Part shown: positions 43,004-54,335 of the stretch, piece by piece
Layout of the letters: every line of letters begins with the position of its first letter
Numbering within the stretch: the stretch's first letter is position 1
Notes under the pieces: model-generated
What the model saw: the letters and a program-made list of their open reading frames with translations, nothing else
What the model was told of the DNA's origin: nothing
Database searches by the model: none
From: Symsagittifera roscoffensis
Lineage: Eukaryota; Xenacoelomorpha; Acoela; Convolutidae
Length of the DNA stretch: 64,000 nucleotides
Direction of reading: 5' to 3'
Assembly: GCF_963678635.1 (NCBI RefSeq)
Contig: NC_087062.1
Span: forward strand, 49,324,552 to 49,388,551
Made by a program: the position numbers and the translations under genes

Positions 43004-44430
43004 ATGGAAAGGATTGCACGAACCCATACCGATAAAGGGAAGAAAGTTTCAGGCGGAATGGTTGAAACCAGGAGTCAAAAGTCCTCAGAGAGACAAAAGG
43101 CAATGTTAGAAGTAGAGATCCATCCGGACCCCGCCATGGATGAGAACCGAGAGGGACATGGACCGGAAGGGAGAGGAAATAGAAGATTGGCGAGTGAATC
43201 TACTCCGGTTGAACAAGGCCAAGATTTTGCCACTTCCATCAGGACTCTGGACCGAGAAGAGATGTCGGATCTGTCCGACATCTCTACTGAAAAAGTGGCG
43301 ACTACAAGATCACCCTCAGACAAAACTATGATGCATGGCGTGACGGAGAAACCGGCAACGTCCTCATCGTTCTCAGAAAGAGTGAAGAACACTTTCGGAA
43401 ACTTCTTTCCATTTACCATGGGAACGGGTACGGGCGATGAAGCAGAAACCCAGGAAGAAGAGAAGAACGATGACGAGAGAGATGACTTCGGATCTCAAGT
43501 CAGCCTCAGTAGCTCGACTCAGTAGAAAGATGCATACATCGATAGAGAGACTGGCCCCATGGACCAATTTAGTATAGTTAGGACAATAAGCAAGACCACA
43601 AACGGATCAGGCCAGTCAGGAGACTTTTAGACCATGACGAGTTCGGAGATGCGAACTGGGAAGAACAGAAACACGGGGCTATGTAACCCACCTGCGGATA
43701 GAGGAGTGGATCATGAAGAGACGTCGAGGCAGAAAATCAAGACCCGTGTCCCGACCAGTACCAAGCTACCTGGAACCGACAGGGTGACGCCGCCACTTGT
43801 GACGCCATTAGTGGATAACGGAGCACCGATCGAAGAAGCCTTGACCAACATAGTGGGCAGCATAGGATAACAGAATGAACAGATGTCCTTAAGAATGAGT
43901 GAACTAGAAAGCGCAGTCCACGTCGAGAGAGAAAACATGCGGGAAGAGGTCAACCGCAACAGACAAGAATTTAGAAAAAGCGAAAGAGAGAACGGATAAA
44001 CACTTGACTAAGAATTTGTCGCGAATGACGAGGGAAGCAGAGAGAGTTACGATTGAGAGATGACATGGAGACAATTCAACAAAAGCAGACTCTTGGGACT
44101 CTTGACACGAAGATAGACGCGATGATGGAGAGGCGAACTCAGGCTATCATGGATAGGTTGGATGGGCTACTAGGCAGCAGGGGTGGATCAAAGAATGGGG
44201 AGCCGAACTCGGGAGAACCCAGCAGGGAGCTGAGAGTCAACTTCAATAAACAACCGAATAGAAAAAGAACGTATGAATCCACGAGAGGAAGGGGCAGTTC
44301 ATCCAGCTATGCCAAGGAGATAATAAGCCGCGGTGCCCAAACATCGCAGGAAGTTCAACTGGCAACATACCAACCTCAAACGAACGACCGACGCAAGACA
44401 CACATGCGACGGGTAGATGTGATTCCATAA
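43004..44430 (+). pseudogene. Gag-like relic, copy 1
   Basis: Three successive open stretches. The first (43004-43525) starts MERIARTHTDK and includes MVETRSQKSSE, a style of start often seen in gag proteins; it is Ser/Glu/Asp-rich. The second (43634-43870, same frame) leads into coiled-coil sequence. The third (44053-44430, another frame) is Arg/Gln-rich with a basic tail. Stops lie at about 43,523, 43,628 and 43,868. No zinc knuckle, protease or RT follows; the relic is cut off at about 44,640 by Polinton integrase. Assignment to an LTR retrotransposon gag is tentative. Confidence 0.4.
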
Positions 44431-44642
44431 CCTGGAGTCATGCCAATCAAGGAAGAAGTCATCCCATCGATTCAAACGGGAGGAAAAACCCAGAGCCTCT
44501 ATCAGAGAGCAATGATGCTCAAGCGGGGCTCTTACGGGATGCGAAATCAATGGCCTCAGCCTTTGAACCTCTGAACAGGTCCTTGGATACTTTACCGACG
44601 AGGTTATCTAAAACCAAAGAACGCAAGAAATTTTTTTAATAA

Positions 44643-45179
44643 AAAACTCCAGAAAAACTTTGGGTTGATAAAGGAACAGAATATGGTAGAACTTTCAAAC
44701 AAAATTGCAGGGAGAAAAACACCAAAAATTACTCAACAATGAGTGAAACAGAAGCTGCATTTGCAGAGAGAACCACTCAATCATTAAAACACATAATTTA
44801 CCGCTACATAGAAGATCATGGTGATAAATTCATTCGCAAGTTACCTCAATTTGTTTCAACAAGGAATTGTCGCATCAAAATATCTATTGGGAAATCTCCT
44901 AGAGATGTTAAGAACACTGATTTCCTCTCAATTCTGTACAATATACCTCTAACAAGGTATAAAAAACTAAAATTCAAAATTGGAGATAAAGTGAGAATTT
45001 CAAGGAAGGATATTCCTTTTCAAAAGGTATACAAACCACGATTTACAGATGAAATTTTTAAAGTTTCGAAAATATCTACAAAAAAACCTCCTTCATACAT
45101 CATCAAAGATCTCGACAAAGAAGAAATTCTGGGAACATTTTATGAAAAAGAGCTGAGAAAATTAAAGAGCCCAGATTAA
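44643..45179 (+). pseudogene. Polinton integrase, C-terminal part, copy P2
   Basis: A clean frame of 178 codons containing the second catalytic Asp (VDKGTEYG) and the Glu (FAERTTQSLK), about 32 residues apart by my count where the family usually shows about 35. The DNA-binding C-terminal domain follows (KFKIGDKVRISRKD, TYFE-like end, RKLKSPD). The N-terminal zinc-binding part and first Asp are missing because the gag-like relic is joined here. It is therefore inactive although unbroken. Confidence 0.8.
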
Positions 45180-45222
45180 CGGTAAATCATTTTTTTACCT
45201 AAATTTCTATCGAGTAGTTGTC

Positions 45223-46039
45223 ATGGATTATTTTACTATTGAGTTAGTTCCTAGCGCTTCTTTAAATTGTTATCCGAATAATAGTCTTAGTACTTTTACA
45301 AATTTTCTACACGAACAAATACATTTGAAAGGCGAATGGGAGGTTGCCATTTCAGAAATATCATACTCTTTTTTGTAGAAAAATGTTACTGAGGGAAAGT
45401 TTACATTCGTAGATGGCAGAGAAAGTCCTGAGGAGAAAAGAAAGATCGAGCCAATGCATATAGAACCAGGATTGTATCCAGGTATTGTTGATATACTTGT
45501 AGCCATGAACAACAAAATTCGAGAACGTCTAGGTGCTCTAGCATTTGAATATAATGGAATCTAAGTATCAGTTGATGAAATTACAAAAAAAGATTGCTGC
45601 TCATTTACCTGAGAATCAATCAGTGTTTAGGATTGAAAGTTCTGACTTGAGTCACGTTTTTGGTTGTGATTTAGAACAAAATCAAACAGAGGTTAAACTG
45701 AAAGAAAAGATCCACATTATCCTCAGTATTCTTACGACATTCTAAGAATACATTCTTTGATGATATATGGTGATATTAGAGAATAACATAGTCGGTGATA
45801 CAAAAACTCCCTTATTACGTTGTATTCCATTCATTTCCAAAGTAAAAAGTGGAGATATAAATTTTACAGGACAGAACATGAATTATCAGTCCTTTATAAA
45901 TTTACAGTTTAAAAACTTTTGAAAAAAATCTTTTCATAGTACCAAGGTAGAACTAAGAAATAGTACAGGCGAAATAATTCCTTTTGTGTCCGTAGGAATT
46001 ACACGAGTTGTTCACTTGTTCCTCAAGATTTCGAATTAA
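45223..46039 (+). pseudogene. Penton/minor-capsid-like Polinton gene, copy P2
   Basis: It starts MDYFTIELVPSASLNCYPNN and runs to GITRVVHLFLKISN. It is broken by TAG at 45376-45378 (a Tyr codon in P1), a frameshift near 45,545 (the next frame is KYQLMKLQKKIAAHLPENQ) and further stops after 45,745. It resembles the conserved gene found between integrase and capsid genes in animal Polintons. The penton assignment is inferred from position. Confidence 0.65.
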
Positions 46040-46066
46040 TCAATTTTGATTTAAAATTCATACGAA

Positions 46067-46312
46067 ATGAATGCTCAAAATTCAGCTGATTTCCCTATTT
46101 TTCGAGGACATGCAAGACAATGTGAAAGAGGTTTTGGAGCTCTTGTAAGAACTCTTGTGAGACCTGCAATCCCCTTTATCAAAAAACTTACAGTCCCAGC
46201 TGCGAAAAAAATTGGAGTAAATTTGTTTGAAACCGCTGCTCCAGAGATTGGGGAAGTGGTTAGTGGACGTATAAACATTTGCAAAGGATGTGGGAACAAA
46301 AACAGTTTGTAG
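46067..46312 (+). CDS. PX-like basic core/minor protein of Polinton, copy P2 (81 aa)
   Basis: Open frame with FRGHARQCERGFGALVRTL near the N-terminus and KKLTVPAAKKIGVNLFE, the signature of the small basic proteins of Polintons and adintoviruses related in position to adenovirus pX-type core proteins. The usual second basic tail is cut by TAG at 46312; in P3 the frame extends 12 codons further. It lies directly upstream of the capsid fragment. Open frame but probably non-functional, as all neighbours are broken. Confidence 0.6.
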   Translation: MNAQNSADFPIFRGHARQCERGFGALVRTLVRPAIPFIKKLTVPAAKKIGVNLFETAAPEIGEVVSGRINICKGCGNKNSL

Positions 46313-46477
46313 ACAACTAAGAGGTCAAAAACTGAAATCCAGGCGTAGAATTGGTTAAACCAGATCGATTTCATGAAAAAAACAGATCGAAAACAGTCGC
46401 TCTGGCAAATACATATTTGACAATATAAAATGAGTGTAAACCAAAGTCATTTTTGGTACGGAGATTTTACAAATTCT

Positions 46478-46932
46478 TCTTAACAGATTTTCAATAAAGT
46501 CCCAGTTTTGGAAACAGTTATGTCATTTTACACAAGAATTATTCCCCGGTACTTCTCTGGATGAAAGCAGTATTGAGTTTGAGTTCGAAACGAATCGTAA
46601 TCTCTACTTAAATATGCGTGATACCCATCTTAGTTTAAAGCTTCAATTATTCGAAGGAAGATTGTTTGATGCTTTCAAAAAAAGAAAAAGCTGAATATAA
46701 AGCAAAATCCTAGGATGATTCAGACCAGGAACCAGAACGTTTCTTAACTTATGTAATTAATCTATTACGTTCACTATCCTCCAATTGTGAAGTTTATTTT
46801 ACCATTACACTGGTTCACAATGCTAATGGATTATATCCTCATAAGACACAAATAATGAACGAAATCAACTCGTCACCAGTGAGTAATAAAGGAGTACTTG
46901 CTTGTCTTGGATACAGTTTTGAAGAATGGCCG
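46478..46932 (+). pseudogene. Major capsid protein, F54H12.2-like, N-terminal fragment, copy P2
   Basis: Reads SIEFEFETNRNLYLNMRD, then a frameshift at the KKRKS run, then TAG at 46711-46713, then NANGLYPHKTQIMNEI and ACLGYSFEEWP. It ends at 46,932, about five codons earlier than P1. The TAG is shared with P3 and absent from P1. Confidence 0.8.
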
Positions 46933-47394
46933 AAGAAAAAGATGCAAAAAGGAACGAAATTAGAAAAATTTAGAAGTTTTAGAACTTCTAAACAACAAAA
47001 ACAAGAAGGAAACAACGAAGCGACGAACAAGAAGACGTTAAAACTCAAAATTGTTTTGTATATGACAAAAAAAAAATCAAATGAGAAACAAAGCAACTAA
47101 CTTGCAATTGAAACTGAAAAGAAAACATTTAGTTGAGTTTTGAAGTTTAAAGAATTTGTTGCATTTATAAATTGACATTATGATTTTAGTTAGTGGCTTT
47201 AGAGACATTAACCAATTTTTTAGAGAGGCCTGAGTGGAGAATGTATTAAAAAATTTCCAGCGTGCATGATTGTTTTTAATCAACTAAGACGACTGATCAC
47301 TTTGTGGTGACATGAAAGGCTTGGGTAATCTCTTGAAGAGGGAGATTATTTTATTGTTCCTTCTAACCACCAAGTTCCTTTATTTTATTATTCA
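46933..47394 (+). other. Tail joined to the capsid fragment, no gene recognised
   Basis: Lys-rich coding-like start (KKKMQKGTKLEKFRSFRTS) followed by AT-rich DNA. It is shared with 52,598-53,050, so it predates the tandem duplication. It may be the end of another element. Confidence 0.35.
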
Positions 47395-47574
47395 GAACCA
47401 ATAACCACAAAGTTTGGTTTCAACTGAAATGCTAAATTTTAAAATTTCGTTCTGGACGTGAACGACACGTAACTTTTTTTATATTTCGCACACACTGAAA
47501 CGGCGAAACAGAACAACATAAGTTGCAGTGAAAACAACTATGAGAAAACGACAACAAATTGAAATTGTGAAATT
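47395..47574. mobile_element. Repeat X fragment
   Basis: Matches 53,535-53,680 (GGTTTCAACTGAAATGC..., ATATTTCGCACACACTG). It breaks into the minisatellite at 47,575. Confidence 0.6.
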
Positions 47575-47813
47575 GGGGTCCTGTTTTGCCAATCCGGAGG
47601 GTCCAAACTTTGCCAATCCGGAGGGGTCCTTCCTGTTTTTGCCAATCCGGAGGGGTCCTATTTTTGCCAATCCGGAGGGATCCCAATTTTGCCAATCCGG
47701 AGAGGTCCTGTTTTTGCCAATCCGGAGGGTCCTGTTTTCGCCAATCCGGAGGGGTCCAAATTTTGCCAATCCGGAGGGGTCCTGTTGTTGCTAATCAGGA
47801 GGGGTACTGTTTT
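47575..47813. repeat. Minisatellite, truncated copy (about 9 units)
   Basis: Units match units 4 (partial) to 13 of the first minisatellite in the same order, including the 29-bp and 24-bp variants. It was copied as part of the larger duplication and not amplified anew. Confidence 0.95.
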
Positions 47814-47882
47814 GTCAAAACATAAGTGGAATAAGAAAGTAAACAAATATAGGTATTAGATTATTAGGAGACAGGCTAGGAA

Positions 47883-47918
47883 CCAGTGACTGCACTGGTA
47901 ACGTGCCTTTTATAAAAG
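47883..47918 (+). promoter_or_regulatory. Hairpin and TATA box upstream of gag-like relic, copy 2
   Basis: Same CCAGTG/CACTGG hairpin, followed by TATAAAAG at 47911-47918. Confidence 0.35.
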
Positions 47919-48660
47919 ACCAGACTAAAACAAAACAAGTCTAAACCCGGATACTCGCGACACTAAGTCTATAATGAATAAGAGTTTGTCACTGGTTTGT
48001 GTGGATTGAAATCACAATCGTTTTTTGGAAAAGTGATTGCCCTGAGGATTTTAGTAAGTCTAGCTCGGGCAATCCGAAGGCAGATAGGTAACACAGGACT
48101 CGGTGGGTGCAATAGACGCCCACTTGAGAAAAGAACTGCCTTCAAGTTTTGTCTGCTTGGTGCAGCACCGAACAAGGAAAGCTCTTTCTATAGAAACAAG
48201 TTCGACTATTATATTGCGACTGACTTAAGTACAAAACACATACCTTTTGCATTGAAAATATTCTTATTTTTATTCAATTTTGGTTTTAAATCAATAATAT
48301 CTGTTCTTGATTGGGTAGAGAGTAAAAGATCTTTTAAATATGTTGATATTATCAGACTGTGCTAGCTTCATATCTTACCTTAATAATCGATTTTTGTGAA
48401 TAAGTTGTATAGACGCTGTACTGTGATAACATACAAGGATTCGTGGTCACTATTTTAGTGAAACTTTTGGAAATTATTTTGTTGTGTTATTATTATCAGT
48501 AGTCAAACTACAAGGACAATAGCAATCGAATTGAGTGTATAGACAAAAAGAATTGATAAATTGAAAATGATTCTAGACAAGTCAAGGATAACCAAACTAA
48601 GTGATAGTTCTTGAAAATTTATACCAGAGAAACAAAGAAAAGCAATGAACGACCCCCATT

Positions 48661-50087
48661 ATGGAAAGGATCGCACGAACCCATACCGACAAAGGGAAGA
48701 AAGTTTCAGGCGGAATGGTTGAAACCAGGAGTCAAAAGTCCTCAGAGAGACAAAAGGCAATGTTAGAAGTAGAGATCCATCCGGACCCCGCCATGGATGA
48801 GAACCGAGAGGGACATGGACCGGAAGGGAGAGGAAATAGAAGATAGGCGAGTGAGTCTACTCCGGTTGAACAAGGCCAAGATTTTGCCACTTCCATTAGG
48901 ACTCTGGACCGAGAAGAGATGTCGGATCTGTCCGACATCTCTACTGAAAAAGTGGCGACTACAAGATCACCCTCAGACAAAACTATGATGCATGGCGTGA
49001 CGGAGAAACCGGCACTGTTCTCATCGTTCTCAGAAAGAGTGAAGAACACTTTCGGAAACTTCTTTCCATTTACTATGGGAACGGGTACGGGCGATGAAGC
49101 AGAAACCCAGGAAGAAGAGGAGAACGATGACGAGAGAGATGACTTCGGATCTCAAGTCAGCCTCAGTAGCTCGACTCAGGAGAAAGATGCATACATCGAT
49201 AGAGAGACTGGCCCCATGGACCAATTTAGTATAGTTAGGACAATAAGCAAGACCACAAACGGATCAGGCCAGTCAGGATACTTTTAGACCATGACGAGTT
49301 CGGAGATGCGAACTGGGAAGAACAGAAACACGGGGCTATGTAACCCACCTGTGGATAGAGGAGTGGATCATGAAGAGACGTCGAGGCAGAAAATCAAGAC
49401 CCGAGTCCCGACCAGTACCAAGCTACCTGGAACCGACAGGGTGACGCCGCCACTTGTGACGCCATTAGTGGATAACGGAGCACCGATCGAAGAAGCCTTG
49501 ACCAACATAGTGGGCAGCATAGGAAAACAGAATGAACAGATGTCCTTAAGAATGAGTGAACTAGAAAGGGCAGTCCACGTCGAGAGAGAAAACATGCGGG
49601 AAGAGGTCAACCGCAAAAGACAAGAATTTAGAAAAAGCGAAAGGGAGAACGGATAAACACTTGACTAAGAATTTGTCGCGAATGACGAGGGAAGCAGAGA
49701 GAGTTACGATTGAGAGATGACATGGAGACAATTCAACAAAAGCAGACTCTTGGGACTCTTGACACGAAGAGAGACGCGATGATGGAGAGGCGAACTCAGG
49801 CTATCATGGATAGGTTGGATGGGCTACTAGGCAGCAGGAGTGGATCGAAGAATGGGGAGCCGAACTCGGGAGAACCCAGCAGGGAGCTGAGAGTCAACTT
49901 CAATAAACAACCGAAAAGAAAAAGAACGTATGAATCCACGAGAGGAAGGGGCAGTTCATCCAGCTATGCCAATGAGATAATAAGCCGCGGTGCCCAAACA
50001 TCGCAGGAAGTTCAACTGGCAACAAACCGACCTCAAACGAACGACCGACGCAAGACACACATGCGACGGGTAGATGTGATTCCATAA
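48661..50087 (+). pseudogene. Gag-like relic, copy 2
   Basis: Homologous to 43004-44430 but with partly different breaks: a TAG at about 48,844 is absent from copy 1, while the copy 1 stops near 43,523 and 43,868 are sense codons here. The stop near 49,285 is shared. The second stretch (49291-49656) is 121 codons with a clear coiled coil (MSLRMSELERAVHVEREN). Confidence 0.4.
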
Positions 50088-50298
50088 ACTGGAGTCATGC
50101 CAATCAAGGAAGAAGTCATCCCATCGATTCAAACGGGAGGTAAAACCCAGAGCCTCTATCAGAGAGCAATGATGCTCAAGCGGGGCTCTTACGGGATGCG
50201 ACATCAATGGCCTCAGCTTTTGAACCTCTGAACAGGTCCTTGGAAACTTTACCGACGAGGTTATCTAAAACCAAAGAACGCAAGAAATTTTTTTAATA

Positions 50299-50835
50299 AA
50301 AAACTCCAGAAAAACTTTGGGTTGATAAAGGAACAGAATATGGTAGAGTTTCAAAAAAATTTGCAGGGAGAAAAACACCAAAATTTACTCAACAATGAGT
50401 GAAACAGAAGCTGCATTTGCAGAGAGAACCACTCAATCATTAAAACACATAATTTACCGCTACATAGAAGATCATGGTGATAAATTCATTCGCAAGTTAC
50501 CTCAATTTGTTTCAACAAGGAATTGTCGCATCAAAATATCTGTTGGGAAATCTCCTAGAGATGTTAAGAACACTGACATCCTCTCAATTCTGTACAATAT
50601 ACCTCTAACAAGGTATAAAAAACTAAAATTCAAAATTGGAGATAAAGTGAGAATTTCAAGCAAGGATATTCCTTTTCAAAAGGTATACAAACCACAATTT
50701 ACAGATGAAATTTTCAAAATTTCGAAAATATCTACAAAAAAACCTCCTTCATACATCATCAAAGATCTCGACAAAGAAGAAATTCTGGGAACATTTTATG
50801 AAAAAGAGCTGAGAAAATTAAAGAGACCAGATTAA
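50299..50835 (+). pseudogene. Polinton integrase, C-terminal part, copy P3
   Basis: Close copy of P2. A one-base loss near 50,350 shifts the frame after TEYGR, so the frame with the Glu (FAERTTQSLK) restarts at 50,395. The C-terminal domain is intact (KFKIGDKVRISSKD ... RKLKRPD). Confidence 0.8.
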
Positions 50836-50878
50836 CGGTAAATCATTTTTTTACCTAAATTTCTATCGAGCAGTTGTC

Positions 50879-51705
50879 ATGGATTCTTTTACTATTGAGT
50901 TAGTTCCTAGCGCTTCTTTAAATTGTTATCCGAATAATAGTCTTAGTTCTTTTACAAATTTTCTACACGAGCAAATACATTTGAAAGGCGAATGGGAGGT
51001 TGCCATTTCAGAAATATCATACTCTTTTTTGTAGAAAAATGTTAATGAGGGAAAGTTTACATTCGTAGATGGCAGGGAAAGTCCTGAGGAGAAAAGAAAG
51101 ATCGAGTCAATGCATCTAGAACCAGGATTGTATCCAGGTATTGTTGATATACTTGTAGCCATGAACAACAAAATTCGAGAACGTCTAGGTGCTCTATATA
51201 ACGGAATCTTTGAATATAACGGAATCTAAGTATCAGTTGATGAAATTACAAAAAAAGATTGCTGCTCATTTACCTGAGAATCAATCAGTGTTTAGGATTC
51301 AAATTTCTGACTTGAGTCACGTTTTTGGTTGTGATTTAGAACAAAATCAAACAGAGTTTAAACTGAAAGAAAAGATCCACATTATCCTCATTATTCTTAC
51401 GACATTCTAAGAATACATTCTTTGATGATATATGGTGATATTAGAGAATAACATAGTCGGTGATACAAAAACTCCCTTATTACGTTGTATTACATTCATT
51501 TCCAAAGTAAAAATTGGAGATACAAATTTTACAGGACAGAACATTAATTATCAGTCCTTTATAAATTTACACTTTAAAAACTTTTGAAAAAAAATCTTTT
51601 CATAGTACCAAGGTAGAACTAAGAGATAGTACAGGCGAAATAATTCCTTTTGTGTCCGTAGGAATAACACGAGTGGTTCACTTGTTCCTCAAGATTTCGA
51701 ATTAA
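50879..51705 (+). pseudogene. Penton/minor-capsid-like Polinton gene, copy P3
   Basis: Same gene and same early TAG as P2, plus a small duplication around 51,197-51,225 (TATAACGGAATCT repeated). The remainder is frameshifted as in P2. Confidence 0.65.
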
Positions 51706-51732
51706 TCAATTTTGATTTAAAATTCATATGAA

Positions 51733-52014
51733 ATGGTTGCTCAAAATTCAGCTGATTTCCCTAATTTTCGAGGACATGCAAGACAATGTGAAAGAGGTTT
51801 TGGAGCTCTTGTAAGAACTCTTGTGAGACCTGCAATCCCCTTTATCAAAAAACTTACAGTGACAGCTGCGAAAATAATTGGAGCAGATTTGTTTGAAACC
51901 GCTGCTCCAGAGATTGGGAAAGTGGTTAGTGGACGTATAAACATTTGCAAAGGATGTGGGAACAAAAACACTTTGTGGACAACTAAGAGGTCAAAAACTG
52001 AAATCCAGGCGTAG
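51733..52014 (+). CDS. PX-like basic core/minor protein of Polinton, copy P3 (93 aa)
   Basis: Open frame MVAQNSADFPNFRGHARQ..., longer than P2 because Trp replaces the P2 stop (TLWTTKRSKTE). The first codons differ from P2 by small changes around the ATG. Still probably non-functional, since every flanking Polinton gene is broken. Confidence 0.6.
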   Translation: MVAQNSADFPNFRGHARQCERGFGALVRTLVRPAIPFIKKLTVTAAKIIGADLFETAAPEIGKVVSGRINICKGCGNKNTLWTTKRSKTEIQA

Positions 52015-52139
52015 AATTGGTTAAACCAGATCGATTTCATGAAAAACAGATCGAAAAACAGTCGCTCTGGCAAATACATTTTTGACAATATAAAATGAGT
52101 GTAAACCAAAGTCATTTTTGGTACGGGAATTTTACAAAT

Positions 52140-52597
52140 TCTTCTTAACAGATTTTCAATAAAGTCCCAGTTTTGGAAACAGTTATGTCATTTTACACAA
52201 GAATTTTTCCCCGGTACTTCTCTGGATGAAAGCAGTATTGAGTTTGAGTTTGAAACGAATCGTAATCTCTACTTAAATATGCGTGATACCCATCTTAGTT
52301 TAAAGCTTCAATTATTCGAAGGAAGATTGTTTGATGCTTTCAAAAAAAGAAAAAGCTGAATATAAAGCAAAATCCTAGGATGATTCAGATCAGGAACCAG
52401 AACGTTACTTAACTTATGTAACTAATCTATTACGTTCACTATCCTCCAATTATGAAGTTTATTTTATCATTACACTGGTTCACAACGCTAATGGATTATA
52501 TCCTCATAAGACACAAATAACGAACGAATTCAACTCGTCACCAGTGAGTAATAAAGGAATACTTGCTTGTCTTGGATACAGTTTTGAAGAATGGCCG
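52140..52597 (+). pseudogene. Major capsid protein, F54H12.2-like, N-terminal fragment, copy P3
   Basis: Same segment, frameshift and in-frame TAG as P2. It ends in GYSFEEWP at 52,597. Confidence 0.8.
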
Positions 52598-53050
52598 AAG
52601 AAAAAGATGCAAAAAGGAACGAAATTAGAAAAATTTAGAAGTTTTAGAACTTCCAAACAACAACAAAAAAAGAAGGAAACAACGAAGCGACGAAAGAGAA
52701 GACGTTAAAACTCAAAATTGTTTTGTATATGACAAAAAAAATCAAATGAGAAACAAAGCAACTAAGTTTGCAATTGAAACTGAAAAGAAAACATTTAGTT
52801 GAGTTTTGAAGATTAAAGAATTTGTTGCATTTATAAATTGACATTATGATTTTAGTTAGTGGCTTTAGAGACATTAACCAATTTTTTAGAGAGGCCTGAG
52901 TGGAGAATGTATTAAAAATTTCCAGCCTGCATGATTGTTTTTAATCAACTAAGACGACTGATCACTTTGTGGTGACATGAAAGGCTTGGGTAATCTCTTG
53001 AAGAAGGAGATTTTTCATTGTTGCTTCTAACCAGCGAGTTAATAAATAAT
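52598..53050 (+). other. Tail joined to capsid fragment, copy of 46,933-47,394
   Basis: Same Lys-rich then AT-rich sequence; no gene recognised. Confidence 0.35.
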
Positions 53051-54335
53051 TTTAATATTCAGGGCCTGTAACAATTAAATTTCCGAAGGGAAGAAGCATA
53101 GTAGGATTATTTTAGTTTGTGGGTTGGCAGGACCGTCCTGCGTCCCAACAATTTTTTAAACCTAGGAGAAAAAGATTTAAATCGAGGCATTGGCATTAAA
53201 AGTCAGAAAAGATGTTTTATCTTAAGTCATATCCATGAAAGTGCACGTTAGTGAAAGAATTTGGAAAGATGTGATGTGGATAAAAGTGCTTTAGTGCATA
53301 TTGTAAATTCTGTTCGATGGCACTGTACCATTTCGATGAAGACTAAAGGACTCAATGAGGATATTGACCGGGCTGTCCGGGGAGTATGTGACCTTCGACC
53401 AGAATGTACGAAAACGCAGTTTCGCAATCGAAATTTTATCGATCTAAAAAAGGACATCTAACCTGGAAGATTGATGGTTTTAATGGATTAGCAGCGTTAT
53501 TTGAACGATTAGACGAATCGGGAAGGGTTGGTTTCAACTGAAATGCTAAAATCTAAAATTTCGATTTGGACGTGAACAACACGTAACTTTTTTATATTTC
53601 GCACACACTGAAACGGCGAAACAGAACAACATAAGTTGCAGTGAAAACAACTATGAGAAAACGACAACAAATTGAAATTGTGATTGGAATTTGTCAGGAA
53701 CCATTCCGAATTGTAACGATTGCGCCGCTACAATCGTTACAACGTAGAACCCGAGTAAAGGGAAGGGTGTTGGGACGGCGTGTTCAGCCTTCCGGAAAGA
53801 AATAGGAGTGCTATTTCCCTGGAATTCAGAATCCGGAGGAGTCTCGGGCCCAAGACTCAAACTAATATTTATAAATTTTTAGCTTCCTGCTCATGTCCTG
53901 AGTTGAATTTAATTAACTTCCAGATTCATTTTCGGAGAATGAGAAGCTAGGAAAGAGGGAAAGGTTTGATCCATCTTCGATGGAGATGATGATTTTTATC
54001 TACTGAACAAAAACAATACTAATATAAAAAATAGTAGCAGCCCTGTTTTTAGGAGTGACCTCGTGGTCTGGGGATACTGAGACCCAGCCATGAGCTCATT
54101 ATTCTTGCATATAATTAAGTTAATTTGACTGTTTTGACAGAGTCCGGATACAGTAACATTTTTGTCGATCCGATGTTAGGAAAACCACCAAAAGAACCGG
54201 CTCTGGCAGAGACGGTGAAAAGCATGTAGAGCTGTGTTTAGACGCTAGCCAGTCGTTTTAGAACCTAGCTTTATTTTCTGTCGATATTTGCTTTCGGGCG
54301 AATGTTACATTCCTTAATTGTTTTCATACTGCAGT
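53051..54335. mobile_element. Unclassified repeat X, copy 2 (linear arrangement)
   Basis: It joins in one direction the parts that are inverted at 39.46-41.36 kb: 53,390-53,870 matches 38,930-39,460, 53,870-54,068 matches the foldback arm, and 54,069-54,330 matches the reverse complement of 40,925-41,168. It contains AATCCGGAGGAGTCT (53830-53844). It has no RT or other domain. Confidence 0.55.

Larger units (their letters stand above)
41980..47574 (+). repeat. Tandem duplication, left copy
   Basis: From the middle of minisatellite unit 4 through the gag-like relic, Polinton relic P2 and an X fragment. The offset to the right copy is 5,595 bases at the left edge and about 5,657 after a 62-base indel. 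Stops are shared in the penton-like and capsid genes. Confidence 0.85.
47575..53050 (+). repeat. Tandem duplication, right copy
   Basis: Second copy of the 5.6-kb block. It differs from the left copy mainly by scattered substitutions, a 62-base segment at about 48,069-48,130 and a different right edge. Confidence 0.85.
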
